From Bacteroidia bacterium (GTDB taxonomy: Bacteria; Bacteroidota; Bacteroidia; B-17B0; Aurantibacillaceae): a stretch of DNA of 34,185 bases. The stretch lies in contig JAEUTN010000006.1 of the NCBI GenBank assembly GCA_016787895.1, positions 1 to 34,185 of the forward strand, read 5' to 3'. Of the stretch, positions 27,049 through 34,185 are shown piece by piece (the first letter of the stretch is position 1; each line of letters begins with the position of its first letter). The notes below the pieces were generated by a model. The model had not been told where the DNA came from, did not search any database, and saw nothing but the letters and a program-made list of their open reading frames with translations. The translations under genes and the position numbers were made by a program.

Positions 27049-27441
27049 CTGAAGAAATATTTTTTCCTCCTCTTTGCTTCGGTTTACACCCTTAGCGTTT
27101 TAGGCATTCCCGTCTATTTTCATTATTGCGGAGGCGAACTTGAAAAGGTGGATTTTGTGACCAAAGGCAAGAGTTGCTGTGAGGACCAGGAGTCGGATGT
27201 TCCTGAAGAAAACGACGGATGCTGTAAGGATGAAACACTTGTACTTCAGAGTGCGAAAGACGTCCTGGTGAAAAAAGACGAGCGTGTGGTTAAGCAGTCC
27301 TTAATCCTCCTTTATGCAATCCTTCCTGATTTCAACAAACACGCGCTGCTCCCGGGCCATGTAGGCAAAAACCTCCTGATTACAAATCCCTCCTTGCTTA
27401 GTCAGCAAAAACTCATCTCCACATTTGTTCTTAGAATTTAG
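27049..27441 (+). CDS. HYC_CC_PP-type small membrane/periplasmic protein, probable CTG start
   Basis: The frame is open from 27010 and encodes, from CTG 27049, LKKYFFLLFASVYTLSVLGI then FHYCGGELEKV (HYC at 25-27), SCC (43-44) and GCCKDE (58-59). This is the signature layout of the Bacteroidota HYC_CC_PP family. The only standard start in frame is GTG 27148, which would remove the signal/membrane segment and the HYC motif, so I prefer CTG (130 residues). The cysteine/histidine pattern suggests metal binding; the family function is unknown. It is followed by an HMA protein and a TonB receptor on the same strand. Confidence 0.7.
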   Translation: MKKYFFLLFASVYTLSVLGIPVYFHYCGGELEKVDFVTKGKSCCEDQESDVPEENDGCCKDETLVLQSAKDVLVKKDERVVKQSLILLYAILPDFNKHALLPGHVGKNLLITNPSLLSQQKLISTFVLRI

Positions 27442-27497
27442 GTCGGGCATTCACTTTTGTTGAATTCCCCTTTTTTTAAACCTAAATTATTTTAATC

Positions 27498-27842
27498 ATG
27501 AAAAATTTCATTTTAATGGCCCTGTTCTTTGCGCTGCAAAGCATGAATGGCCAAACCACAGTAAAAACCGTTATTATTAACGTGGATGGCGCTTGCGACG
27601 ATTGCAAGGAACGTATTGAAAACGCTGCCGATATCAAAGGTGTAAAACTCTGCAACTGGAGTCCCGACACCAAAAAAGCCGTAGTGACTTACGACGAGGC
27701 TAAGGTGAGTGTTGAGCAAATTGAAAAAGCAATTGCGGCCAAAGGTTACGACACTGAGCACTTCAAAGGAGAAGAGAGCACATACAAAAAACTACCTAAG
27801 TGTTGTCAATACAGAGGTAAGAAAGAAGGTTTACACCATTAA
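27498..27842 (+). CDS. Secreted heavy-metal-associated (HMA) domain protein
   Basis: The 114-residue protein has a signal peptide (MKNFILMALFFALQSMNG) and an HMA fold (about 22-92): VKTVIINVDGACDDCKERIE with metal-binding C33-x2-C36, then AVVTYDEAKVSVEQIEKAIA. It ends in a basic tail with KCCQYRG (C102, C103) and a terminal HH. Such proteins bind soft metal ions, usually Cu(I), and this one should act in the periplasm. Its stop is 6 bases from the receptor ATG, so the genes are co-transcribed. Which metal is inferred, not shown. Confidence 0.9.
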   Translation: MKNFILMALFFALQSMNGQTTVKTVIINVDGACDDCKERIENAADIKGVKLCNWSPDTKKAVVTYDEAKVSVEQIEKAIAAKGYDTEHFKGEESTYKKLPKCCQYRGKKEGLHH

Positions 27843-27848
27843 TTGTTC

Positions 27849-30095
27849 ATGAAATCAACAATGTATTGGCTGTTGTTGCTCTGCATCAGCAGTAACACGG
27901 CTTTCTCACAAGTGAGAGGCAAGGTGGCTGAAATCAACGACAAAGGCGATACCCTTGGTATTCCGGGGGCTATCCTCAGCTGGAAAAGTTCCACCCTCTC
28001 AGCCGTTACCGATACCGAAGGTTTGTTCAGCATCCCGGTTGAGCCCGGAAACACCAGTCTTTTGGTAAGTGCCATGAGTTTTGATAAGAAGGAAATCACG
28101 GTAAAGGAAAACGACGTCTTTGTTCTTATTCTGCTAAAAAGCAATGTCACCCTCAATGAAGTGGAAGTGGTGCATTATACCACAGGCACTGAAATTTCTT
28201 ACCTCAAACCCATCAAAACAGAGATTCTTAACGAACGCTCATTAATGAAAGCGGCTTGTTGTAACTTATCTGAAAGTTTTGAAACCAATCCCAGCATCGA
28301 TGTGAATTTTACCGATGCGGTTACCGGCACCAAACAAATTCAGATGCTGGGTCTCTCGGGTCAATACGCTCAAATCACAAAAGAAAACATGCCCTACATG
28401 CGTGGTTTGGCGAACAATTATGGGCTGAGTTTTATCCCCGGAACCTGGATACAATCCATACAATTAAGTAAGGGCGTGGGTTCGGTGATCAACGGGTACG
28501 AAAGTTTTACAGGGCAGATTAATACAGAATTACAAAATCCGGATAAAAGCGATCGTTTGCACTTTAATACCTATGTGAATGAAAATGCCCGTAATGAATA
28601 CAACCTGAACCTAAGGCAAAAACTGAATCCTTCGCTTTCAACGGCATTGTTGTCGCACATAAGTTTTAACCCTTTTGTGCAGGATTTGAATAACGATGGT
28701 TTTGCCGATATCCCAACCGGTAAACAGTACAATTTCATGAACAAATACAGCCTACAGTTACCTGAAACAGGCTTTGAAGCTCAGTTCGGAGGCTCTTACC
28801 TGAAAGACAGCCGCAACGGTGGACAGTTTGAAGGATTACAAGGTGTAAATACCGATTCCATGCCTTTGTACAAGATTTATATTGAAAATGAAAAATGGGA
28901 GGTGTTCAGTAAAACGGGATACATTTTTAAAAAACGTCCTGCCACCAGCATGGGCCTCCAGCTTTCTTATCTTGAGCACAAACAAAGCGGACAGTATGGA
29001 AACCGAATGTACACCGGAAAAGAAAATACCTTTTACGCGAACGGTATTTTCGAAACCTATCTGGGTTCAACCATAAACAACATTCGAAGCGGATTCAGTT
29101 ATATGGATGACCTGGTGAACGAAGGTCTTGACAGTAACAGGTATAATCGTCACGAAAAAGTGGCAGGTTGGTTTGGGGAATTTGCCCATAACAGAGGTGA
29201 AAAATTCAACCTGGTGGCTGGTCTCAGGGTCGATTACCACAATTATTATGGTGTGTTTTTTACACCCCGTTTGCATATGCGTTATGCTTTTACACCAAAT
29301 TCGATATTCAGAATTTCAGCCGGAAGGGCCTTACGCACAGCTTCTTTGTTTACAGATAACGCCAGTTTGCTGGCTACATCGCGTTTATGGAAAATCGAAG
29401 GTACCAACATTAGCCTGCCTTATGGTTTAAATCCTGAAATAGCCTGGAATTACGGCATGAACTTTACCCAACGTTTTAAAATCAATTACCGGGAAGCCTA
29501 TATAACGCTGGATGTGTACCGCACCGATTTTTCGCAACAAGTGATAGTGGATGTGGATCAAAACACACAGGAGGTGCATTTCTATAACCTGAACGGTCCT
29601 TCCTATTCCAATACCATGCAGTTTGAATTTAATTTTGAGCCCCGCAAACGCCTGAACATTAAAACCGCTTACCGTTTTGTTGATACCCGCTCTAAATTCT
29701 CAAACGACGTGTTGCAAAAAAGTTTGGTGGCCAAACACAGGGCCTTCATTAATTTCAGCTATGAAACCCGAAGGAAAAACTGGTTGTTTGATTTTACAAC
29801 CCAATACAATGGCAGCAAACGTTTGCCAACAACCGAGTCGAACCCGACAGAATACAATAGGGAAAACTTTTCACCGGAATTTTTTAATTTGCTGGGACAG
29901 ATCACTTACTTAAAAAAGTTCGAGAAACAAGAGTTACATCTTTACCTTGGAGTTGAAAACCTTTTGAACTACAAACAAAACAATCCCATTGTAGCTGCTG
30001 ACAAACCGTTTGGCAAGTACTTCGACGCCAGCATGGTGTGGGGGCCCATTTATGGAAGGATGCTATACGCGGGCTTACGTTTTAAAATTAAATAA
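27849..30095 (+). CDS. TonB-dependent outer-membrane receptor
   Basis: The 748-residue protein starts at ATG 27849 (TTG 27843 is less likely) with a signal peptide (MKSTMYWLLLLCISSNTAFS). Residues about 21-98 form a carboxypeptidase-regulatory-like domain. A TonB-box-like NEVEVV lies at 103-108, then a plug (about 125-235) with AACCNLSESFETNPSIDV (CC at 137-138), IQMLGLSGQYAQI and GSVINGYESFTGQI. The rest is a beta-barrel with alternating aromatic strands, ending YAGLRFKIK. It imports a bound ligand using TonB energy. The HMA and HYC_CC_PP genes upstream point to metal, perhaps copper; that is inference. Confidence 0.93.
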   Translation: MKSTMYWLLLLCISSNTAFSQVRGKVAEINDKGDTLGIPGAILSWKSSTLSAVTDTEGLFSIPVEPGNTSLLVSAMSFDKKEITVKENDVFVLILLKSNVTLNEVEVVHYTTGTEISYLKPIKTEILNERSLMKAACCNLSESFETNPSIDVNFTDAVTGTKQIQMLGLSGQYAQITKENMPYMRGLANNYGLSFIPGTWIQSIQLSKGVGSVINGYESFTGQINTELQNPDKSDRLHFNTYVNENARNEYNLNLRQKLNPSLSTALLSHISFNPFVQDLNNDGFADIPTGKQYNFMNKYSLQLPETGFEAQFGGSYLKDSRNGGQFEGLQGVNTDSMPLYKIYIENEKWEVFSKTGYIFKKRPATSMGLQLSYLEHKQSGQYGNRMYTGKENTFYANGIFETYLGSTINNIRSGFSYMDDLVNEGLDSNRYNRHEKVAGWFGEFAHNRGEKFNLVAGLRVDYHNYYGVFFTPRLHMRYAFTPNSIFRISAGRALRTASLFTDNASLLATSRLWKIEGTNISLPYGLNPEIAWNYGMNFTQRFKINYREAYITLDVYRTDFSQQVIVDVDQNTQEVHFYNLNGPSYSNTMQFEFNFEPRKRLNIKTAYRFVDTRSKFSNDVLQKSLVAKHRAFINFSYETRRKNWLFDFTTQYNGSKRLPTTESNPTEYNRENFSPEFFNLLGQITYLKKFEKQELHLYLGVENLLNYKQNNPIVAADKPFGKYFDASMVWGPIYGRMLYAGLRFKIK

Positions 30096-30097
30096 AG

Positions 30098-31066
30098 TTA
30101 TTTGTTCAAAGAATAGATGAGCACCAGAAGAATTGGTGCAAAAAAACTGGCCATATAAAAAAGTAAAACCAGTATTTTTTTAAATCCTTTCAGGTCGAAA
30201 CGAAGGTCAACTTTTAATACAGCGCTGATGTGTTGCACAATAAGCGGTTCAAAGGCGCTGTATTCGAGTTTACCCGGTGTAAGGCCGGCGTACTTTCTGG
30301 GGAAGGAAAACAAAAGGCAATCCCTGATGAGCCAGTAATTTTTATCCGGGAGATTGTCGTAATCGCTGTGGTAGTTGATCTGTTCCTGTTTCAGATAGTC
30401 CCGAATTTTTTGGTGTTTGTTTTCATTATACAATTCAAGGCCTATTAAAACAGGTATAATCACCAGCAAAGGGCTTTTGAGTAATAAACAAAGTACAAGC
30501 AATACGATAATGGAAATAATTCCAAACACCAGTCGAATCACATGATTATCCTTAAAAAAAAGGGTTTCAATCAAACGACCTCCGTCTAAAGGATATACCG
30601 GTAAACTGTTTAATAAATTAATGACCAGAAAGGTATTCGCTAACATCTGTACCGTGTCATTCTTCCACTCCCTGTTCAGCCAATAAAGTACCGTGCCAAT
30701 AAGGATGCCGGGCACTGGCCCTCCCAAAATAATCAAACTGAGTTGCCATTGCGATACCTGTTGTTTTTTGCCGGAAGTAAAGGCCCCCAGCAAGGGCACA
30801 ATAAAGATTTTCACGTTTTTGTAATTAAACAAACGCATGAAAAGAAAGTGACCCATTTCGTGAATAATAATAACCAGCAGGATGGCGGCAATGTAGGCCA
30901 GGTTTTGATCAAAGATGAAATAAAACAAAAGGGCATACACCAATAAACCAATCAATGAACGGCTCAGGGCATTCTGACTCTTTTCAAGCATCACCGGCTT
31001 CGGTGGGTAACTGATGCCTGAAGCCAGGGGTTCATCCTGATGTATATTCCCGGTTTCCTCACTCAT
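30098..31066 (-). CDS. Site-2-protease-like M50 membrane metalloprotease
   Basis: The 322-residue polytopic protein carries the zinc-binding HEMGH (69-73) in a membrane segment and the third-ligand motif NSLPVYPLDGGRL (D161), both diagnostic of M50 intramembrane proteases. There are five to six membrane segments up to about residue 205, then a soluble stretch (about 210-290) and a final hydrophobic helix. It has no PDZ domain. The target is unknown. Its ATG overlaps the heme A synthase stop (ATGA, 31063-31066), so the pair is translated together. It converges on the receptor gene with a 2-base gap. Confidence 0.9.
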   Translation of the reverse strand: MSEETGNIHQDEPLASGISYPPKPVMLEKSQNALSRSLIGLLVYALLFYFIFDQNLAYIAAILLVIIIHEMGHFLFMRLFNYKNVKIFIVPLLGAFTSGKKQQVSQWQLSLIILGGPVPGILIGTVLYWLNREWKNDTVQMLANTFLVINLLNSLPVYPLDGGRLIETLFFKDNHVIRLVFGIISIIVLLVLCLLLKSPLLVIIPVLIGLELYNENKHQKIRDYLKQEQINYHSDYDNLPDKNYWLIRDCLLFSFPRKYAGLTPGKLEYSAFEPLIVQHISAVLKVDLRFDLKGFKKILVLLFYMASFFAPILLVLIYSLNK

Positions 31067-32130
31067 ACTGAAGTTGGTTTATTGAACACATGAAATAAAA
31101 AATAAACACAAGCAGCAAACAACAAAAAGGCACCGGTTTGATGCAAGGCCCCGAGAAACACCGGAACCTGGTAAATCAGGGTAAACACACCCAAAATAAA
31201 TTGTACTGTTACCATATAAATTAAAAGTGTTACTGAAAAGTGTTGATCCTTGTTTAACTTCAGTTTTTCGGAGCTCCACCAAATATAAGCCACACACAGC
31301 ACCACCACCAGGGCCAGCATACGGTGCACAAATTGTATGCCACTTGGGTTTTCCATTACATTTTGAAAAAAAGTTTCTTTCATGTACACCTGCTCAGGCA
31401 TCCAGTGTTCTCCCATTTTAGGCCAGGTATTAAAAATATGGCCGGGACGGAATTTTGCGGCATCGTGCTCAACAAAACCTGCTGTGAAGGCACCATAGAT
31501 TATTTGTAAGGTCACAACAAACATCAATACAAGAGATGCGTATTTTAACCGCTTGACTTCACCAGGTTTTTGATCAGCGTTTGAAAAAATTAGTTTTAGG
31601 GCAAACCAAAAGGTAAAAGCAAACAAGGTAAAAGCGCTCATTAAGTGAGTTGCCAATCGGTAGTGACTCACCGCAGGTTGTTTTTGTAAACCGCTGTACA
31701 CCATCCACCAGCCTATTACCGCCTGCATGGCACCCAGAAAAAACAGACCTGTGAGAGGAAGCCACATGGTTTTGCTTATTCTTTTTTTAATTAAAAAATA
31801 AAGGAAACCGAACAGAAACACATACATCATCAACCGGCCAATCATGCGGTGCACATATTCCCACAAAAAGATGGGTTTGAATTCCTCCAAAGTCATGGTG
31901 TAATTTATTTTCTGAAACTCCGGACTTTCCTGGTATTTTAAAAAGCGTTGCATCCACATCTCTTCGTTGAGGGGAGGAACCGAACCCATAAAACTCCAAT
32001 CGGTGATTGACAGGCCTGAATGTGTTAAACGTGTTAAACCGCCTACCAGCACCATGATGTATATGAGCACACAACCACTAAGTAACCAGTAAATAAGCGC
32101 TTTGTAAGGAGACTGAGAAATGCGATTCAT
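31063..32130 (-). CDS. ctaA: Heme A synthase (CtaA/Cox15)
   Basis: The enzyme oxidises heme O to heme A for cytochrome aa3-type oxidases in the inner membrane. The 355-residue protein has about eight membrane segments. It opens with GCVLIYIMVLVGGLTRLTHSGLSITDW, written here as VLVGGLTRLTHSG plus LSITDW. Heme-ligand histidines are in EYVHRMIGRL, SHYRLATHL, QFVHRMLAL and GALHQTGAF, as in the Cox15 (type 2) group. It implies aerobic respiration. No oxidase or heme O synthase genes are in view. Confidence 0.94.
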   Translation of the reverse strand: MNRISQSPYKALIYWLLSGCVLIYIMVLVGGLTRLTHSGLSITDWSFMGSVPPLNEEMWMQRFLKYQESPEFQKINYTMTLEEFKPIFLWEYVHRMIGRLMMYVFLFGFLYFLIKKRISKTMWLPLTGLFFLGAMQAVIGWWMVYSGLQKQPAVSHYRLATHLMSAFTLFAFTFWFALKLIFSNADQKPGEVKRLKYASLVLMFVVTLQIIYGAFTAGFVEHDAAKFRPGHIFNTWPKMGEHWMPEQVYMKETFFQNVMENPSGIQFVHRMLALVVVLCVAYIWWSSEKLKLNKDQHFSVTLLIYMVTVQFILGVFTLIYQVPVFLGALHQTGAFLLFAACVYFLFHVFNKPTSV

Positions 32131-32141
32131 GAATACGGGGA

Positions 32142-32173
32142 CAAATTTAACCTGAAATTGTTTACCAAAACAA
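32142..32173 (-). promoter_or_regulatory. Promoter of heme A synthase (TTG-N21-TAAATTTG)
   Basis: On the minus strand TTG (32171-32173) is followed after 21 bases by TAAATTTG (32142-32149), a perfect -7 box, and the ATG lies 11 bases further on. A second TTG (32166-32168) gives a 16-base spacing. Confidence 0.55.
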
Positions 32174-32190
32174 CTTGAGGAAGAATTCCT

Positions 32191-33684
32191 TTACTTTTCG
32201 TAAGCACCAACCGTTATACTTCCGGAAGAAATGGATGCGTTTCTTGAATTTCCTTTAATGTCTATAGGGAATTTTCCGGCATCGCTGATGGATTTTGCCT
32301 GTGTAAAACCCTTGATTCGGATTTCATCGGGTTTTGTTTCAAAATTGTACGCTGCTATATCTTCATACTCCAAAGGACTATCGCTCTTTCTAATTTCAAG
32401 GTAACGGCTGGCATCACTCAGGTCGGCATTGCTGCGTATCCAGCAGTTGCTAAAAAAAGGATTTGCCGTGTATGTAGCCGCGTTTTTTACGTCCACCGTG
32501 AGTTCATTGCTTAATTGTCCGTCGATGATGCAATTTCCAAAATAACAGGAATCGAGAGGCAATACCGTTTGTTCATAATAATTGTTCACCCTAACAGTAC
32601 TCTGTTCTCTTACTTTTCCTTTGCTCCAGAAATTTGAAAAGGTACAATGCAAAAAAGTGTACTTCCCTCCTAAGCTTAAATTCACACTGTGTTCCTGGCA
32701 ATTGCTGATCACGTTATTGCCTCCGTAAATATTAAAGGCCACCGCATACAAACCCCAAAGGCTCATGTTCTGAATACGGGTATTGGTAAGTTTCAAACGA
32801 CGCGGGTTAATTGTATTGCTAAAATCGGAGGCAAACAGTTCAGCCTGTACACCGATGTACCCATTTTTAATAATGGCGTAGTCAATCACATTGTTCACGC
32901 TTCCTTCATTGATCCAGATTCTGTCCCATTGCCCTGGTTCATCCGCATAATCAGCTTCACGGCGTGCTCCCTGTATAATCACTTCGTTTCCTTTTTGACC
33001 AAGAATTTGTATTTCTCCTTTTCTGAACACCCAAATCCCTGCTTTGTAATTCATGTAAATTCGTGTGCCGGCTTTAATTATAAGGGTTTGGGCCGAATCA
33101 GCCACGAGGTAACCATAAATAACATGGGGTTTGTCGTTGGGCCAGGTGACCACGGTGCCGGTTTCCGAAGGTCCTACCGTTGAATAGGGAAAATAACTGC
33201 CATCCTTGAACTTAATGGCATCTGTTGGATAATGGTAATAAGCATCCTGTCCCCAGGCCTCAAGAGGAAGTTCCTGAGTATTGCCGTTTACCGTAAAAAC
33301 CAATTTATCGGTTATAATCAGTGGGGAATTTTGATTGGTTGGATTTACGTTCACCTGTATAAAAATATACATGCTGTCGTTCGCGGCGAGTTCAATGTCT
33401 TTAAAGCTGGTTCCGGGACTTCCGTCCACGTTAATAATAAAAGCCGATTGCGCACCACCCTGAAGAACGATGGATGAAATTTTAATTTTCTGATCGTTTT
33501 TATTTCGAACCCGTATGTTTTGTGTAGATGAGCCTATGGTGGTAAAAACCGTATCGAATAACACCGAATCCTGAGAAAATTCAAGCCTGGCAGAGGGATC
33601 TGTAATGAACTTATCCTTCTTGCAGGAACTACTGATTAAAAGAATAAAAAGGATAAACCCAAAAAATTTAAGAAACTGTAGCAT
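32191..33684 (-). CDS. Surface or periplasmic lipoprotein with right-handed beta-helix
   Basis: From the ATG at 33684 the protein has 497 residues, opening MLQFLKFFGFILFILLISSSC with the acylated cysteine at 21 followed by KKDK. Residues about 30-145 look like an Ig-like domain (LEFSQDSVLFDTVFTTIGSS...). Residues about 180-450 have the short repeating strands of a pectate-lyase-type beta-helix (GIWVFRKGEIQILG, LKLTNTRIQNMSLWG, NNVISNCQEHSVNL). The tail PIDIKGNSRN...ITVGAYE matches the choice-of-anchor Q type ending. A polysaccharide-binding or lyase role is possible, but no catalytic residues are identifiable. The TTG at 33696 is inside the -7 box. Confidence 0.85.
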   Translation of the reverse strand: MLQFLKFFGFILFILLISSSCKKDKFITDPSARLEFSQDSVLFDTVFTTIGSSTQNIRVRNKNDQKIKISSIVLQGGAQSAFIINVDGSPGTSFKDIELAANDSMYIFIQVNVNPTNQNSPLIITDKLVFTVNGNTQELPLEAWGQDAYYHYPTDAIKFKDGSYFPYSTVGPSETGTVVTWPNDKPHVIYGYLVADSAQTLIIKAGTRIYMNYKAGIWVFRKGEIQILGQKGNEVIIQGARREADYADEPGQWDRIWINEGSVNNVIDYAIIKNGYIGVQAELFASDFSNTINPRRLKLTNTRIQNMSLWGLYAVAFNIYGGNNVISNCQEHSVNLSLGGKYTFLHCTFSNFWSKGKVREQSTVRVNNYYEQTVLPLDSCYFGNCIIDGQLSNELTVDVKNAATYTANPFFSNCWIRSNADLSDASRYLEIRKSDSPLEYEDIAAYNFETKPDEIRIKGFTQAKSISDAGKFPIDIKGNSRNASISSGSITVGAYEK

Positions 33685-33693
33685 ATGCGCTCG

Positions 33694-33701
33694 CAAATAT
33701 A
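33694..33701 (-). promoter_or_regulatory. -7 box TATATTTG of the beta-helix lipoprotein gene
   Basis: This is a perfect TAnnTTTG match on the minus strand, 9 bases before the ATG at 33684. No TTG -33 element is visible at normal spacing. It overlaps the upstream in-frame TTG, arguing against that start. Confidence 0.45.
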
Positions 33702-33750
33702 AACGTATAAATCCGGTTTCTATTGTGAATGCTCTGACTTAAGCCGCCCT

Positions 33751-33795
33751 TTTTTTAAATAAAAACACCCCGTTGATTTTGTTCAGCGGGGTGTT
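33751..33795 (-). terminator. Intrinsic terminator of the right-edge T9SS cargo gene
   Basis: Read on the minus strand, AACACCCCG (33795-33787) pairs with CGGGGTGTT (33772-33764) as a 9-bp stem that can extend inward. A T-rich tract (TTTTTATTT) follows at once. It begins 18 bases after the stop codon at 33814. Confidence 0.85.
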
Positions 33796-33813
33796 CAATT
33801 GGAAGGGCTGTGA

Positions 33814-34185
33814 TTAATTCTGTATGATGATCTTCTGATTCAGGGCAGTGTTTTTGGTTTTATCGCTGATGATGTAAATGCCCTCACTCAGGCCTTTTAC
33901 ATTCACCAAGTGATTGTTACCCTCGTTCAAACTCAGCTCCATCACCACCTGACCCAGTTCATTGATGAGCACAAGGTTCATGTCTTCTTTTGAACTGATG
34001 TTGAACTCTCCGTTGTTGGGGTTTGGATAAATGCTCAAGCCAATAGGATTGTTGTTTATCTCATTCACACCAATACATGCCGATACACGCACGGTTATTG
34101 TGGCTGTGTTCATACATCCATTGGCATCAGTGCCCTGTACTGTATACGTGGTGTGGTTTTGCGGTGTTACCGTGACTATGCTGCC
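33814..34185 (-). CDS. T9SS cargo protein, C-terminal part with type A sorting domain (5' end cut)
   Basis: The frame is open to the right edge (123 residues visible). It opens GSIVTVTPQNHTTYTVQGTD, the end of an Ig-like/PKD-type repeat, followed by ANGCMNTATITVRVSA. The last 75 residues are a type A sorting domain: IGLSIYPNPNNGEFNIS, LINELGQVVME, LSEGIYIIS and a terminal KIIIQN. The methionine at 34113 is internal and is not a start. It is a secreted, surface-attached protein whose function lies outside the window. A strong terminator follows. Confidence 0.88.
   Translation of the reverse strand, partial: GSIVTVTPQNHTTYTVQGTDANGCMNTATITVRVSACIGVNEINNNPIGLSIYPNPNNGEFNISSKEDMNLVLINELGQVVMELSLNEGNNHLVNVKGLSEGIYIISDKTKNTALNQKIIIQN

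Noticed and set aside
28882..29076. Overlapping frames inside the TonB receptor suggesting a frameshift
   Set aside because: The 748-residue receptor frame is continuous through the plug and barrel, so the other frames are shadows.
32689..33183. 164-codon plus-strand ORF inside the beta-helix lipoprotein gene
   Set aside because: Antisense shadow; composition follows the codon structure of the real gene.
1..34185. Window as a complete 34-kb circular replicon
   Set aside because: Direct joining of the ends gives CCG GCA GCA TAG, breaking the frame. The gene content is chromosomal housekeeping with no replication or partition genes.

Overview
The window looks like a piece of a Bacteroidota chromosome (Flavobacteriia/Sphingobacteriia grade), not a plasmid, phage or island. 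The evidence is several type IX secretion system (T9SS) cargo proteins with type A or type B C-terminal sorting signals, a PorP/SprF-family protein, a TonB-dependent receptor with a carboxypeptidase-regulatory-like front domain, Bacteroidota-type promoters (-7 box TAnnTTTG) with little Shine-Dalgarno use, and housekeeping genes (uvrA, pyrE, rnpB, radC, heme A synthase). Heme A synthase implies aerobic respiration. I see no transposase, integrase, CRISPR array, tRNA or rRNA, and no intergenic gap over 300 bases.

Layout. 1-3482 (-): N-terminal part of a very large repeat-rich secreted protein that runs off the left edge. 3570-7019: uvrA (-) divergent from a hotdog thioesterase (+). 7142-9264 (+): two small T9SS cargo proteins and an Mpo1/DUF962 membrane protein. 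9269-10625 (-): operon pyrE, SRPBCC protein, thiamine-binding-like protein, divergent from a Nudix hydrolase (+). 11384-18119 (+): RNase P RNA, followed almost at once by a three-gene T9SS type B unit: a 13-repeat PKD protein, a TPR/PD40 protein and a PorP/SprF protein. 18140-20482 (-): radC, UDP-GlcNAc 2-epimerase and a secreted hypothetical protein. 20573-22607 (+): MFS exporter and a TIGR02757/DUF2400 protein, closed by a clear bidirectional terminator. 22653-24027 (-): lipoprotein and a second hotdog thioesterase, divergent from a glutathione peroxidase (+). 24624-26919 (-): DUF4956 membrane protein and an amino-acid permease. 27049-30095 (+): a likely metal-handling unit (HYC_CC_PP-type small protein, secreted HMA metal-binding protein, TonB-dependent receptor). 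30098-33684 (-): M50 protease and heme A synthase, preceded by a beta-helix lipoprotein. 33814-34185 (-): C-terminal end of another T9SS type A cargo protein running off the right edge.

How the genes work together. Many are single housekeeping functions packed tightly, with convergent ends that abut or overlap and divergent starts only 27-150 bases apart. Two multi-gene units stand out. One is the type B cargo unit behind rnpB, where the PorP/SprF protein probably serves export or surface attachment of the PKD protein. The other is the metal unit, where all three proteins carry adjacent cysteine pairs and the first gene seems to start at CTG. A recurring feature is a -7 promoter box only 4-13 bases upstream of the start codon, which predicts leaderless or nearly leaderless mRNAs.
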